A DNA stretch of 64,000 bases from Paramecium tetraurelia (GCF_000165425.1 NW_001799066.1:496001-560000); one strand, 5' to 3'. Positions 1-11,752 are shown, counted from the stretch's first letter. Translations and numbers: made by a program. The notes: generated by a model from the letters alone, not told the origin.

Positions 1-97
1 TTAGAATTTTTATTCTTCCTAATTTAATATATAGCTAATAATTGAAGATCCATTATTATCCATATTCTAATACTTAAAAATACATGCATTAAATGTG

Positions 98-2049
98 TCA
101 ATTTATTTTCTCATAGAATAATTTTACCACCTTTAAGTTCTAAACGATTTCATCTGCCTATTTAAACCCTTCATTATTAAAAAGAGTCCATTTCTCCTAA
201 ATCTTACAATAACATTGATAATTTGAACGATCAATATTCTCTATCAAACCACATAATTAATATTTATGAATTGATAATGGATAAGACATCTAATGGGTAT
301 GAATCTGATCTTGATTGATATCTAAAATTAGAAATTCTTCTTCTGTTTTTTAGAAATCAAAGTAATCTTCTAAATTGTAATTCTTAATAATCTCTGGTTT
401 TTCCCTCTCATTTTATATTGGTTCATTGTATATTGCATAGACTACAACCTTATTCATTTTTAGAATCAATTTTTGATCAATAAACTTAACAATACAGTTA
501 TTACATAATTTTTGGTCACAAAATGAACATCTCTCATTTCCTTATTGATTAGTTTAAAAGATCAATTCATACTTTTTATTAAAAATCTTCTCTTTATAAT
601 CAGTTAAATTTGTCTCCTCAAAAATATTTGCAATTTCTACATGCAAATCAAAAAATTTAGATTGTTTATTTATGTATATTTTTCTAATAGCATCAAAATT
701 TCTATATGACTTTAGTATTCCAACTTTTTCAACAAAACATCTGTTAATTGTTATTTCTAATTCTTCTTCACTTTATTGACGTTTATTTAAATTATATATG
801 TAATCTTTAGGAAGTTGACACAAGGGCGTATCAGGATTTACTAACATTATACAATATAATACTTGTTTCTGTGTAATTATTATTACTACATTCAAATAAA
901 AAATCACTTTCTGGTAAAAATTTCTCAGCTAATTGCTTGACTGTCATTTTATGATCGAAAAAGACTTTTTATGGTTATCCATTCACATAAACAGTGTCAT
1001 GTCTACTTTCAGTGATTGTAACAGAGTGCTCCTTTAGTAATTCAATGTCTTTTGATTCATAACATAAAACAGCCTAACTTCCATAATATGATTCCTCAAT
1101 TATTTCATTTAAGTTAAAATAATCCTTAAAATTATTCTTAATAAAGTTTCTTATCTTATTACTAGACTCATAGTTTTTAAATAAGCAACTAAGTAAAGAT
1201 TATTACGACTCATAAACTGAAAATCCTTTGTTCGAAATTTCAGTCTCCTCAAGACTAATATGAATTCTCTAATCCAAGTGATTATTGTCTTATTTAAAAT
1301 AAAAATTCCTATTTAATACTTGAATGTCTAAGATTAAAAATTATCCATTATTTAATTAATGAGTGTCAAATTTAAATTCTTCAACAACCAACTGATTTTC
1401 ATGAAACCATTTAACTAATTATTTAAAATCTTATGGTACGTTCTTCAAAGCGTAAAATTTAATAAAATTTTTGGGAGGTACTTAAATAGTTAATTGTTAG
1501 TTTAAAAGCTTTTCAAAATTTTAATTTATATCTTATATCGTCCAATCTCTGGAGAAACATTAGACTCCTTCGATTATATTAGTTACTCCTTCATATAGAG
1601 GAATTAATTGAATTTTAAGATTTTTATTTATAAAAGTTCCATCTTTAAATAAAGTCTTAAATGTATAGTATTCTAAGGGAATTTTATTTAGATTTTGAAG
1701 AGTAGTCACTAGTGATTCCCATAAATCTTGGGGTATGCATAAGTAATCTATGTTTAATTTTGACTTTTCATTTAAAAAATAATTGTATAATGGATCATCA
1801 TATCTAAAGTTTAAAATAAAGTTACGATAAAATATTTGAGTAGTAATCGTCCACTAAATCTAAATTTAAAATAGAAATTGTATTGAGTTTATTAATGTCT
1901 TATGTTTGAGCAATTATTTTGGATTTGTTTAACCATCTAATTATTTTTTAAAACAATTACTTTATTGATATCAAATAATAGATGGAATTATCTAGAAACT
2001 AGTCTTTATATTCTTGACATTTAGATATGCACTCAATTAGAGGTTCCAT
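98..2049 (-). CDS. ubiquitin-specific-protease-like protein, probably inactive
   Basis: A 635-residue protein read with TAA/TAG as Gln and two 22-nt introns (1804-1825, 841-862). The N-terminal third is helical with a DUSP-like feel. About three quarters along is a zinc-finger-like C-x2-C-x4-C-x2-C cluster (CSFCDQKLCNNC). The last 60 residues resemble the end of ubiquitin-specific proteases (CYCKIQEKWTLFNN, then LFYEK). Seen directly: there is no Cys box of the GNTCYMN type, and the place of the catalytic GHY motif reads SNYQCY, with no histidine. Known: USPs need both residues. Inference: a non-catalytic ubiquitin-binding relative. The family call rests on short motifs and is moderate; the coding call is strong. 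Confidence 0.55.
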
Positions 2050-2140
2050 TAAATTTATTCAATAAAAATAAAAGACTTAAAAATAAATAATAATATTAAG
2101 ACTTTGATTCTGATAAATTACTGTATACATGTTAAAATAG

Positions 2141-3311
2141 TCATTTAATATTTTTCTTGAGCCTTAATTTTTAAATTTCTTGATTTTGATTGATAGTTTA
2201 TTCCATATTCATCACTTTAACCTTATTAATTTCTTCAAAAATCAAACAATAAATTTGAGTCAAAGTGATCTTATCATCTTTTTCAAAATCGCATTCTAGG
2301 AGTCCATTAAAAGTGGTTTCTTCTTCTTTGTTTCTTATGGTATCAAAAAAAGGATGATCTAAACACTAAGATTAATTGATTCTTACTTATTGGATGGTAA
2401 TTCTATTTGAGGGATTTAATTGTAACATTTTATCTAATAAATCTCTAGCTTTAGCATCAGGATAAGGAACACTAAAGGAAGCAGGTTAAGGAGTTTTTGG
2501 AGGCAGTTTTTCAATAAATGATAAGGCATTTGCATTAGTTACAAAAGCCTTTAATTCTTTGTCTGATGGTTTTCCCAAGATATCAAAAATTAGTTTGATC
2601 ATCTAAAGGTAATTTGGTGCATGGAATAGAATTCTTCTGCTCATTAATTCTGCAAATGTGCAACCTAATGCCCATACATCAACAGGTTTAGAGTAATGAG
2701 AACTAGATAACATAATTTCAGGGGCTCTGTAAAAACGAGTGACTACATATTCAGTCATGTTTTCTCCTCCTTATTAATCTTCATTTTCATCGAATTTCCT
2801 GGCAAAACCAAAATCGCAATAACAAACTTCGCATCTTTCATTTGCCAATATATTCCTAGGTTTGATATCTCTATGGATAGAATTGGAGGAGTGTAAATAA
2901 TGTAATCCCTTGCATAATTGATACATAATAAATTAAACATGTTCCACACCTAACTCCTAATGACCAGCTACAACTTTTCCCAAATCTGTGGGGTAGTATT
3001 CACTTACGATGTAAATGTCAAAGTTTTAAGAGTCAAACAAGATATCATAGATTTATAATATGTTTGGATGATCCATCTATCTTTAAATGAGTATTTCCCT
3101 CAAAATTCGTTTGCCATCTATCACATCTTCTATTTAATTTAATTTCTTTATGGCAACCTGATGTCTATTTATATACTTATACCTTCCTAGATTTATGCTT
3201 TATATCATATGCAAGGACTACTGCACCATATGTACCTGACCCAATCAATTTTATAATTTGATAACGCTCTCCACAGTTGAATTCTATTCCTCCAAATTTA
3301 TTTTATTTCAT
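2141..3311 (-). CDS. MAP kinase, ERK-type with TEY activation loop
   Basis: A 374-residue serine/threonine kinase of normal MAPK length with introns of 25 nt (3158-3182) and 21 nt (2366-2386). All catalytic elements are visible: glycine loop GSGTYGAVV (residues 24-32), lysine in VAIKK (47), HRDIKPRN (138-145), DFG (158-160), and the dual-phosphorylation motif TEY (178-180) followed by [10 protein letters not shown]. An acidic patch (ECDFEKDDK) lies near the C-terminus, where MAPKs have their docking groove. It should be activated by phosphorylation of Thr178 and Tyr180. The substrate is not predictable. The small upstream region 3312-3750 would hold its promoter. Confidence 0.93.
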
Positions 3312-3750
3312 GAGATTAATTAAAAGTAAATATAAAAATAAATGTTCCGAATTCCAAAATTTATAGTAATCAAAATCAATCTATGTAAACCTCATCGCAT
3401 ATAATGTTTTCTTAAAATTAACATCGTAAATATTCAAACTTAATTATTATATTTTTACTGAATTGATTCAAGAATAAGTTATGATTATTGAATCCAATAA
3501 ATCTTAACTGAAAATTAGCTGTATGCATGAAAACCACAATCATTTCTACTATTAAATGCAAACCCTTTATAATAATTTAAATAAATCATTTTTATGTTGA
3601 ACAAAACCAAAAGTGATTTCAATCCTTATATTTTACATTTAATAATGTTTTCATATGTATTTAATTTTAAATCAACTCTTTTCATCCATTCGGTCAATCA
3701 GTCATTATATTTTTACAAATGAGATTAATATAGATTATCAGTAATTTAGA
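3312..3750. other. intergenic, nothing recognised
   Basis: About 440 bases of very AT-rich sequence upstream of the MAP kinase start. No convincing exon, RNA gene or repeat was seen. It probably carries the promoter of the kinase on the minus strand. Confidence 0.4.
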
Positions 3751-4485
3751 ATGCTCCGAATTAAAAAACATTCAATATTAGAATGTTATATAATAGGTTT
3801 TCAAATGAAATCTAAAAACTTATTCAGAATGTTACATTGAAAAACTAAATTTCCAAGAAATATGCTTAAATAAACTTTCAATTTTGAATAACTTAAATAG
3901 CCAGAGAAAGATATTATCAATTTAATTGAGCAAAGAATTTGAACCGCTAAAGAATGAATAATAAATACAAAAAATAAAAAATTATGAAAACTACAAAAGA
4001 ATTGCAGATGCTGATAAGGAAAGGAAATGTTACAATTTTTTGATAATTAAAATTGCAAAATATCAATTTGTTTGTTCTAACTAGATTTTGCATCTCATGA
4101 CCGAGAGGATTATTAACTATGCATATCACTAACTGCTGTATTTAATAGAATATACTTTTTCAATATCTTTAATTTATAGATAGGTATTTAATGTATTAAG
4201 ACTTATTACTTTCTTTATTTAAATGATATATGTATATGTATTAAATTATTAACATAAATATTATAGCAGAAGTTTAATATGAATATAATTTATCTTATAA
4301 ATTAAACTATGTAAACTATTGAAGAATATAGCAAATATTAGAAAGAAGACTCATAATCGTAATTAGATTCTTCAATGAAATAGGATTTAACATAAGAATA
4401 TCATTTTCGTAACGATAGAAGATATTCTTTTATAGAAACATTAAATAATGTTAATTTTTCTTATCAAGTTATTTTATAAGGTTGA
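3751..4485 (+). CDS. hypothetical protein, tentative multi-exon model
   Basis: A tentative gene of about 224 residues. The reading uses an unusual 31-nt intron starting GTTTTC near 3797 and a second intron of 29 or 35 nt ending before 4271. Both remove in-frame TGAs and restore the frame, so the total length is a multiple of three. The middle contains a lysine-rich helical part and a stretch of hydrophobic residues that could be a membrane segment. It converges on the dynein light chain gene, whose stop lies 16 nt away. No family is recognised. The true start could lie elsewhere, and chance open frames are common where only TGA stops translation. Confidence 0.35.
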
Positions 4486-4500
4486 TATTTAATATATGCA

Positions 4501-4904
4501 TCATGATTTGAACACTAGACAAGCCAAATTACCGTTATAAAACATAAATAGTCTAGTATTGTTTTATACTGTAACATCATAAGCGTATCCTTCACCTTGA
4601 ATTGATTATTAAAATGAATTACCTATAATCACTTGCCAAGTTGGACCATACTTCTTTTCAAGTGCTTCCTTAATGGTTTTGCATGCATTCTTTGTTAAAA
4701 TGGATAATTATTATACTTCAATCGATAAAACTGGAGATGAGTTATTTTCAATTCCTGAAACTATCGAGTCTTAAACTTCGGATAGCATATCTGGACTCAT
4801 ATCTGTATCCTTCATTTAACAGCGATTATTACTTTGATAATAGCTGTTCCAAGCATTTCCTTTTTTAATTAGGCGAGGTCTTAAGTTTCTTTCTTTTCTT
4901 CCAT
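4501..4904 (-). CDS. axonemal dynein light chain 4 (DNAL4/LC8 family)
   Basis: A 108-residue protein interrupted by three introns of 23, 27 and 27 nt (4810-4832, 4690-4716, 4596-4622). Recognised by the LC8-superfamily pattern: AIIKDTDMS near the start, KKYGPTWQVIIGEGYAYDV, then FMFYNGNLACLVF at the end. The sequence after the WQVIIG strand (EGY rather than RNFGSYV) fits DNAL4 better than canonical DYNLL. Known role: homodimeric light chain at the base of outer-arm dynein in cilia, which suits a ciliate. The start was chosen at MEEKKETQ because the reading is short and matches the family N-terminus. Confidence 0.88.
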
Positions 4905-4945
4905 TTGAATTATATGAATAATATTGATATATAAAATATATATTA

Positions 4946-5819
4946 TCACAATTAAACATTGCATATTAAATAGCTTTCTTACTTTTTATCTAGATCCTGT
5001 ATTAATTTAGCAGGGTTTAACTTGATTAAACAACTAGATCCCATATATTAAGTTTTCTCATCCTTTCCTACTTTATCTGAACAAACAAAAAGAAATTATT
5101 TATGATAATTATTAGATTTGCCATCTCTAATCGGTTTGAGTCTCCAAAGCCAATAATCCAATATGCCATTATTGTCATTATTATCAGGTTCGTGATCCTT
5201 TATATGTTGAATCATAAATTACATTCCAAGCAGACATAAATATTAGACCATCCACATTGTTCTGTAAACAGAAATCTGCCAATTCAAACTTACTGTTGTC
5301 TTTGAATTCCCATGGATTTATATCCATACATATGCCAAATGCAAACTTTATTGTTTAACCTTTAATTGTTTTTAATTCTAAGCACTTGAATTCTTATCCT
5401 TCATCTGCCCAAGTCTTATCTGTTTCAAACAAATGCTTCTTTCTAACATTTAGAATAGCCTCTCCTTCTCTATTAACAACTACTGCTGAATTATATAATT
5501 TGTCTCCATCCACTTCTGCGTATCCACAAGACACATAGCATTTTAACCTTTAAGCGATTTATTTGCAAAATTCATAAGTTGGCCCTTTGCCATATTATTC
5601 TAAAAATGGCTTTATAGCATTTTTATCAGGATAATAGTAGCTATTATATTTTTTAATAGTATACCCAATCAAAGCCATTTCAGGGAGAACTAAAATATCT
5701 ATTTCATCTTTTGATGAGTACTTTTATAAGGATATGTTTATTCGATTTATGTTTGCCTTGAAGTCATAGTTATTATTGATTTATCCAATCAAAACTTTTA
5801 TTTAGAGTGTTTTATTCAT
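4946..5819 (-). CDS. nitrilase-superfamily amidase, Nta1-like
   Basis: A 282-residue carbon-nitrogen hydrolase with one 25-nt intron. The catalytic triad of the superfamily is present: Glu in LPEMALIGY (residue 47), Lys in RKKHLFETD and Cys in FGICMDINPW. The latter context, plus RKKHLFETDKTWADE, resembles the protein N-terminal asparagine/glutamine amidase Nta1, which turns N-terminal Asn/Gln into Asp/Glu in the N-degron pathway. That assignment is family-based inference; other nitrilases acting on small amides remain possible. The intron falls between SAWN and DHEPDN, a clear case where retention would break the frame. Confidence 0.82.
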
Positions 5820-6091
5820 AGACAAGATTTTAATTAATTTTTAAATGTGTTATAAAATTATTCCTTCACTTAGATTATTTAAAACAATAAAAATTGAATG
5901 ATAATATGAATCAGGATACATATTTTCTCATAAAACATAAATTTTAAATTATAATTTATTTTTTTTATTATTAAGTTTAATTGGTTATGCCATCAAATTG
6001 GTTTGTTGCAATAAGAAGATTAAAATAAGAATGAAAATTATTAAATTATAAGTAATACTTTTAATATCCAAAATACATTTGAAATACTCAA

Positions 6092-7021
6092 TCACAAATT
6101 ATAGTGAAATTTAAATAGTTCAATAATTTACAAAAGTTATCCATTATCTTTAACATTAGAAATGTCTGTTTCTAGATTTTCCTTTCTTTCTTTCCAAATA
6201 ATACATTCATCAATTTAATCATTTTAATATAGTTCGTATATCCTTTGTTCTATTGATTAACATAATTAAAAGTATAATTAATCAATTCTTGATATGATTT
6301 CTTATGTTTATTCATTATTGTCTTACTCTATGCTATCTTATCTCTAATAGAAACCAGTCAGATTTTTATGGACAATGATATTCATTGAACGATCTTGCTC
6401 GTCATTCTCCTCAGTAAATTACTTATATAACCTTGAAATGATACTTAATTAATTTTCAATTCTTCTTCTACTTTGTGCCTTTCCTATTGTAAATTATTTT
6501 TCATATAGACTTTAGCTAAAATTTCTGCTCTTTTTTTATAATCGTCCTTGTCTGGTTTCTCTAAGAATTGAACAAAATAGTCATTTTAAAATTAGCACGA
6601 GACTTCTTTTAATTATTCTTAAATTAATAGTTAATGCATAAATGTAGATTCACTTATATTAGAATGCTAATGAATTATGGATGCTAATTGATCTTATGGT
6701 TGATCATCTTCTAATTCGTTTTTTAACAAAGTCATTCTCTATTCAAAAGGATCTGATAATTATTTTTTAATTGCTTTAGGTCTTAAGTCTTCAAATTCCT
6801 TTATCTATTTAAACTATGGCATGATAACTTCCATTCCTTTGGAGTTAATCAAATATGATCCCTATCTTAAAAGTTAAATCTACAATCAATTTTTAATTTT
6901 GATTTTCGACATTAAAGAAGGCTTAATTATATAAGTTATTTTTGGATGAAACACTTTTTTAACTATCGTTAGCACTATTTGTTTTCATTTTTCTTTCAGT
7001 ACTCTAATTTTCGACTTGCAT
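6092..7021 (-). CDS. hypothetical coiled-coil-prone protein
   Basis: A 294-residue, Gln/Lys/Glu-rich protein with introns of 22 nt (6862-6883) and 23 nt (6422-6444). The N-terminus is Ser/Asn-rich and probably disordered; the rest is rich in charged residues that favour helices and coiled coils. No known domain is recognised. Its start codon faces that of the next gene with only 37 bp between them, so the two must share a promoter region. A second Met at 6985 could be the real start. Confidence 0.72.
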
Positions 7022-7058
7022 TTTATTAAATGATATTTAAAAAGGGAATAATTAATTT
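7022..7058. promoter_or_regulatory. 37-bp divergent intergenic region
   Basis: The whole space between two opposed start codons, almost pure A/T with one GGG run. It must carry both 5' untranslated regions and any core promoter, unless these reach into the coding regions. Confidence 0.5.
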
Positions 7059-8327
7059 ATGTAATATTATAAATCTCTTTCATCCTCTATAACTCAAGAA
7101 TAGAAATTTGGAGAATTAGTTCAATCAATTAAATGCACTAAAGATGACATTTGCGATGAATAAAGTCAAAAATTTTATAGCCTCATCAACGAAAGCATAT
7201 AAATATAATATGAACTAATTCAAAATTCAGAAGCTTCGAAATTATCCAATATATAATTATTAAAAATCTCAAATTTCTAATTTATTAAATGTCATGAATG
7301 TTATTTTTGTATAATTTTCAATCTATCAAATGACACATTGTAATAAAGATTAAAAAATGAAATTATGAAGGTGAATGCATTTATATTATTATAGTATTCA
7401 TTTCAAACATTTTTTTTTGATTTCGCTTTAGAAAATGTTAATGACCATGATCCAAATGCAGAATTAGAAGCCTTTGACAATCGTACTAATCAAAATTTTA
7501 GAGAATGCAGAGTAATGATATTTTCAAAAGACTTTGATCAAAAGATAATAGATAAAGTTAATATATTTCCATATATTTATTTTTGTGGCAATCCTACTAA
7601 GGTAAATGAGACATATTTAGAGAATCTTCAATAACATTAGATTTTCTTCTCAATAGATTTATAGTACAAAAGAATATTATAGTTGCTTCAGACTGGGTAA
7701 AAAATTATATAATTAGTTTATCCATGTTAAATTAACAAATTTATACTAATATCAAAATTACTGGTTTAATTGAAGATATCAATGAGTAGAGATATTACAT
7801 TAAGCATCCATCACTTAAATTTGAGAAATCATAATACAATATAACGCTATTGTGTTCTATTCCCTATATGAATGTAGATGAATATTTGTACATTCCACTT
7901 TCATTAGCAATTCATAAGATTGAAATTTCAGATATAATTTAGAAAAATGAAAATTTACAACGAGCTAAAGAGTTTAATAATGAAGTTTACGACTATGTGT
8001 ACAAGTTTAAAATTTTGAATGTAAGCCATAATACTTAATTAGTAAATTGATGATCAAATCAAATTGAGTGAATTGGAATTTTCAATAATTTTATAAGATT
8101 AGTTCTTTTCTATAGATCAATTAATGTTTAGAAATTAAATAAGATAAATATAGGAATTCTAAAGGGAGAATGAATAAAAGGAGGAAGAACTTAATGAAAT
8201 CTTGAAGATTCTTGAAGATTTGTGTAAATGTAATAAGCCTTCCTTTTAAAAGTTGATTACATATTATTAGATGAAGTAAAGCATGCTTTATAGAATGAAA
8301 ATTAATAGTTTTATTTTTTAATTATGA
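7059..8327 (+). CDS. hypothetical protein
   Basis: A 408-residue protein with introns at 7697-7716 (20 nt) and 8021-8042 (22 nt); both are needed to keep the frame. The N-terminal third contains a hydrophobic, Phe-rich stretch. The C-terminal third is a charged helical region (REN-EQKEEELNEILKILEDL) likely to be coiled coil. A Cys-containing patch CHECYFC lies near residue 85 and CKCNK near the end. No family recognised. It is head to head with the previous gene. Confidence 0.68.
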
Positions 8328-8361
8328 ATCAATTAATATTATATAAATTTATTATTTAAAA

Positions 8362-8913
8362 ATGAATGAATAATTATATAGGATGGAAAAAGAGAAAAAT
8401 AACCGATGTAGGTTATTACATAAAGTTTATGCTTAAAAATAGAAGCCTCCCTTTAATAACATGAGTTTCCAAATTCGAGTTTAAAATATGTTAAAGCAAA
8501 TTCAATATGCATAAAACGAAAGAGTGCGCTGTCAAAGCGAATTTGTAAATAAATTCCCTTCTATTCTAAAACTGAACCCACTTTCCAGACCTTAAAATAT
8601 GGTCCCATTAAATTTGAGACTAAATACCATTCGCACCTCCTCAAGACAAAGCAATTTAATTATAGATGGAACTACTAAAAAGAGCTAAGAAAAACGATTT
8701 TAATAGGCAAGCTTAGAGTCAAATCTGAGGCAAACTTCGAGTCCTTTAAGATCTGATATCAAGAATAAAACCTCAATCTAAACATTAGTTCTAAAAGATA
8801 TAATACCAGTAAAAGAACAGCACACTAAACTTGATTAGCAAACACAAGTAGAATATAATTTAATCGAAAATATATCGAGTTGGTCGAGGAAGTCCTCCGA
8901 AAGCATCTTTTGA
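8362..8913 (+). CDS. hypothetical basic, low-complexity protein
   Basis: A single-exon reading of 183 residues, rich in Lys, Arg, Ser, Gln and Asn, with no hydrophobic core and repeated SS/RQ motifs. It is probably intrinsically disordered. The start could also be the Met at 8383. It follows the upstream gene by 34 nt on the same strand. The G+C content here is higher than in the flanks, which supports coding. No family recognised. Confidence 0.6.
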
Positions 8914-9284
8914 TTTTGTGTATATATTCTTTCTATTTATTAAGAAATTTAATGATTAGGTTTATATTACTGTAACATTAACTCTGTTGAAATTTTATTG
9001 ATGAGTACTGAACTCTAAATAGCGATTTAGTACTCAGAATGATCTGATACTATAATATTTTAAATTTTCAAGTTTAAAGACAAATTGAAATGATTGATTA
9101 TAGACTTTAGCCAAGGTTAATCATGGATATACTAGTGATAGAAGGTGATTTTCAAATTGAAAACCTAATATTTTTTAAGCAAAGGAAAAGTTGTAAAAGG
9201 AAAGTAGAAAAACCATTAGAAAGAGAAATCAAATTGCTGTTTAAATTATCTTATTTGTTTGAATAATTTACTGTATTGTATTAA
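8914..9284. other. intergenic with a hairpin and possible C/D-box motifs
   Basis: Contains an 8-bp inverted repeat, TGAGTACT at 9002-9009 and AGTACTCA at 9029-9036. It is flanked by TGATGA (8999-9004) and CTGA (9044-9047), which look like C and D boxes of a small nucleolar RNA. A 73-residue open frame on the plus strand (9090-9311) reads plausibly but runs into the end of the eS30 gene and is probably chance. Confidence 0.3.
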
Positions 9285-9588
9285 TCATTTGGGTGCGTCC
9301 TTCTTTCTTGATCTTCTTTATTCAACTTATTTCTTTCTTTCTTCTTCAATTAAATCCTTTCTTCCTGCATGCCAATTTGGTCCTTTTTTCTTTTATTAAG
9401 GTCCTGTTCCAGCAACAGCTGTTCCAAATCTAATTTATTATTTGATAAATCAAAAACCTTCTGTTAAAGCAAATTCTTTTATAAGCTCTTCCTTTTGGAA
9501 TTTTGTGTCTTCTAACTTGCTTCTCAATTTTAGGTGTTTGTTTTCTAACCTTACCAGCTTTGGCCAATGTACCGTGAAGTTTTCCCAT
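9285..9588 (-). CDS. RPS30: ribosomal protein eS30
   Basis: A 91-residue small-subunit protein with one 28-nt intron (9430-9457) that begins GTTTTT, a less common donor here. The family signature is clear: [18 protein letters not shown] at the N-terminus, a basic middle, [10 protein letters not shown] and KKKGPNWH. As seen, it starts directly with eS30 and has no N-terminal ubiquitin-like fusion as in animal FAU. After the usual end near GPN it carries about 27 extra, highly charged residues ([11 protein letters not shown]...RSRKKDAPK), a lineage-specific tail. It acts in the 40S decoding region. Confidence 0.93.
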
Positions 9589-9710
9589 AATAATTTTTTT
9601 AATAAAAAGATTTAAATTTTTTTGATTAATGAATCAGATTGCAATCTATAGGAGGAATCAATACATCTGATTTATCAGAAAATACACGCTAAACATTAAG
9701 TTGATTTGAT

Positions 9711-9917
9711 ATGTATATTGTTCCTTAAATACAAAAATCTCTATTTCTTAGAACCTAATTGATTGAAACAAAACCAAAAATTCCAATAAGGTTGAAATAG
9801 CTAATCCAACAGAAGTAGAGAAGTGATTTGATCATAAGTTAATTTAGAATTTATGTAAATCTGGATCAGTTTAAAAAAACAGATTATAATTTGATGATGA
9901 ATAGAATAAAAAGATGA
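9711..9917 (+). CDS. possible small hypothetical protein
   Basis: A 68-residue open frame, lysine/arginine and isoleucine rich, without introns. It reads like a protein but random frames of this size are expected with a single stop codon in AT-rich DNA. No family, no supporting context. Confidence 0.25.
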
Positions 9918-10731
9918 GAGTTAAACCATTTGTCCATTAATTCAAAATATAATCCAAATGGATATATTAATTCATTAATATCTATTTCTATAAGGTGTGA
10001 CATGATTTGAATAAAATTTGACGACATCATTTTCAAGCTTAATAGATTAAATCATATACCCACATTTTTGAGACATGTCTGCACCAGCATATGTAAATAA
10101 CAGAGTAGGTCAACCCCATAATTAATTTTTATTTCATTTAAAATAATAAATGCAAGTTTTGAGACCTTAATTTACATAAATAAAGATGTTAAAAATGATA
10201 GCATAGAATTATAATACCATAAAATAAATTCAATAAGGAAATATATTTGAAATTGATATAATTCTATTACTTAAGGTGTTAAAGTAAAATGATATAAGTA
10301 TAGATGAATGTTTGATCAAATGAAATACTTTTTAGATGATAGCAGAACCAAAATTTGCAAATTTAATTTATCTTCAAAAAAGGATTACTTTTAGTATTAT
10401 AATTCTTAAATTATAAGCATATATCTGAACATGATCAATTAACTAGAACTCAACTATAGTTTAGATATCACTATCATAAAAGATAAGTAGTAACAATGAC
10501 TATCGTTACTATTAGATCATATTAGTCAAAAGAATAAGGATTTTAATGATGTAATCAAAGCGAGGTTTACACAATTTTGATGTAAAAGCAGTATAGAATA
10601 AGGCAAGGATGATGAGTTGGAATGTGAATAAGACATATAACTAGAAAAAGAATTTGAAATGCATTAATTGAATGATAATCCAAATTCTTCATATTTATAT
10701 AAATAAATTTATTAGAAAATTAAAAGACTAA
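9918..10731. other. intergenic, only weak open frames
   Basis: No gene could be supported. A 59-residue plus-strand frame (10320-10499) and a 34-residue minus-strand frame (9972-10076) read protein-like but are short and isolated. Just before the aquaporin start a second plus-strand frame is open across 10566-10940, overlapping its first exons in another frame. The aquaporin frame is preferred because it encodes family motifs. Confidence 0.3.
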
Positions 10732-11529
10732 ATGGAAGAAAAACAATTGACATTTTCTTAAAGACACGCTTAGAAGTTTAATGGGGCATTAATAGAGATG
10801 ATATCGATGGCTTTATTTGCTTATGGGTAAGAAAATGTTAGAATTTAGGATTGTGTGCTCAGAAGGAAATGGGGGTAAGATAGCGTTAGCATTTTTCGGG
10901 TCATTAGCATTGTGTGCACCAATTAGTGGTGGACATATAAATCCAGCAGTAATTTAGATGTAATAAATAGGTGACATTAGCAATGTGGTTGACTAGATAA
11001 ATATCAACTGGTACTTGTCTATTATATTGGATTGCTTAACTGATTGGTGCATTTGGTGGTGGATTCTTTTGTTATATGGTTTTGGGATAAATCAATAGTC
11101 CTATGGTGACTGACTTGAACTTTCATTGGATAATTGCTGACTTATGTGGTGAAGCTCTTGGATCCTTCTCTTTTATTCTGATGATATTAATTTAATGTAA
11201 AATTTGTCTATAATTGAAAGGCAATCCTAAAACAACTTTCTCTGATAAACCAATTGCTAGTATTACTCTTATTACCCTGTCATTGCATTTGTCAAGATGT
11301 TTCACTTCCCATTCTGGAGGTATTGAAAAAGCTTGATTTTATAGGTTGTTTGAACCCTGGAATGGCAGTGGCCTTGGAATTATTTTAGGTGTTAAAGACT
11401 AATGAATTAGAAAGATTGGATTCAATGTGGGTATTCATAGCAGGGCCTTTTGCTGGAGCCATAATTGCTGTTATATTCTTTAAATTAATTTATTAACCAG
11501 CATTTAATAGATATTATAAGAATGCATGA
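10732..11529 (+). CDS. aquaporin / major intrinsic protein with variant second pore motif
   Basis: A 242-residue membrane channel with introns at 10827-10848, 10949-10970 and 11320-11344 (22, 22, 25 nt). First half-helix motif is normal: SGGHINPAV (residues 58-66). The second is SGGCLNPGMAVAL (NPG at about 185-187) instead of NPARS. So the Ala is replaced by Gly, and the arginine that forms the selectivity filter in most members is Met. Six hydrophobic segments are readable. Known role of the family: passive flow of water, glycerol or other small neutral solutes. The altered filter suggests an unorthodox substrate, which is inference. An in-frame Met lies 21 codons upstream (10669). Confidence 0.88.
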
Positions 11530-11564
11530 TATATATAAACAATTTTAATAATTTTAATTTAATA

Positions 11565-11752
11565 TCAACACCATTATTAGACATATTTCCAAACACAAAT
11601 TTCAGTTGATATCTGTACATCTAAAAATCTACAACTCTATAATAAGGATCCAAACTCAATTATGCATAAGTAATAGGCAACCATTATAATCTTGACCCAA
11701 AACTAAGCAGTTTTCTTGTCATTTTGAAATTCACAATTGATTTATTTTCCAT
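11565..11752 (-). CDS. possible small hypothetical protein
   Basis: A tentative 54-residue gene beginning MENKSIVNFKMTRK, with a 23-nt intron needed to reach a TGA before the aquaporin 3' end. Without the splice the frame continues antisense into the aquaporin gene. No family recognised. Confidence 0.28.

Noticed and set aside
10566-10940. Second open frame overlapping the aquaporin start
   Set aside because: It reads protein-like but ends without any family match, while the other frame encodes the aquaporin motifs.
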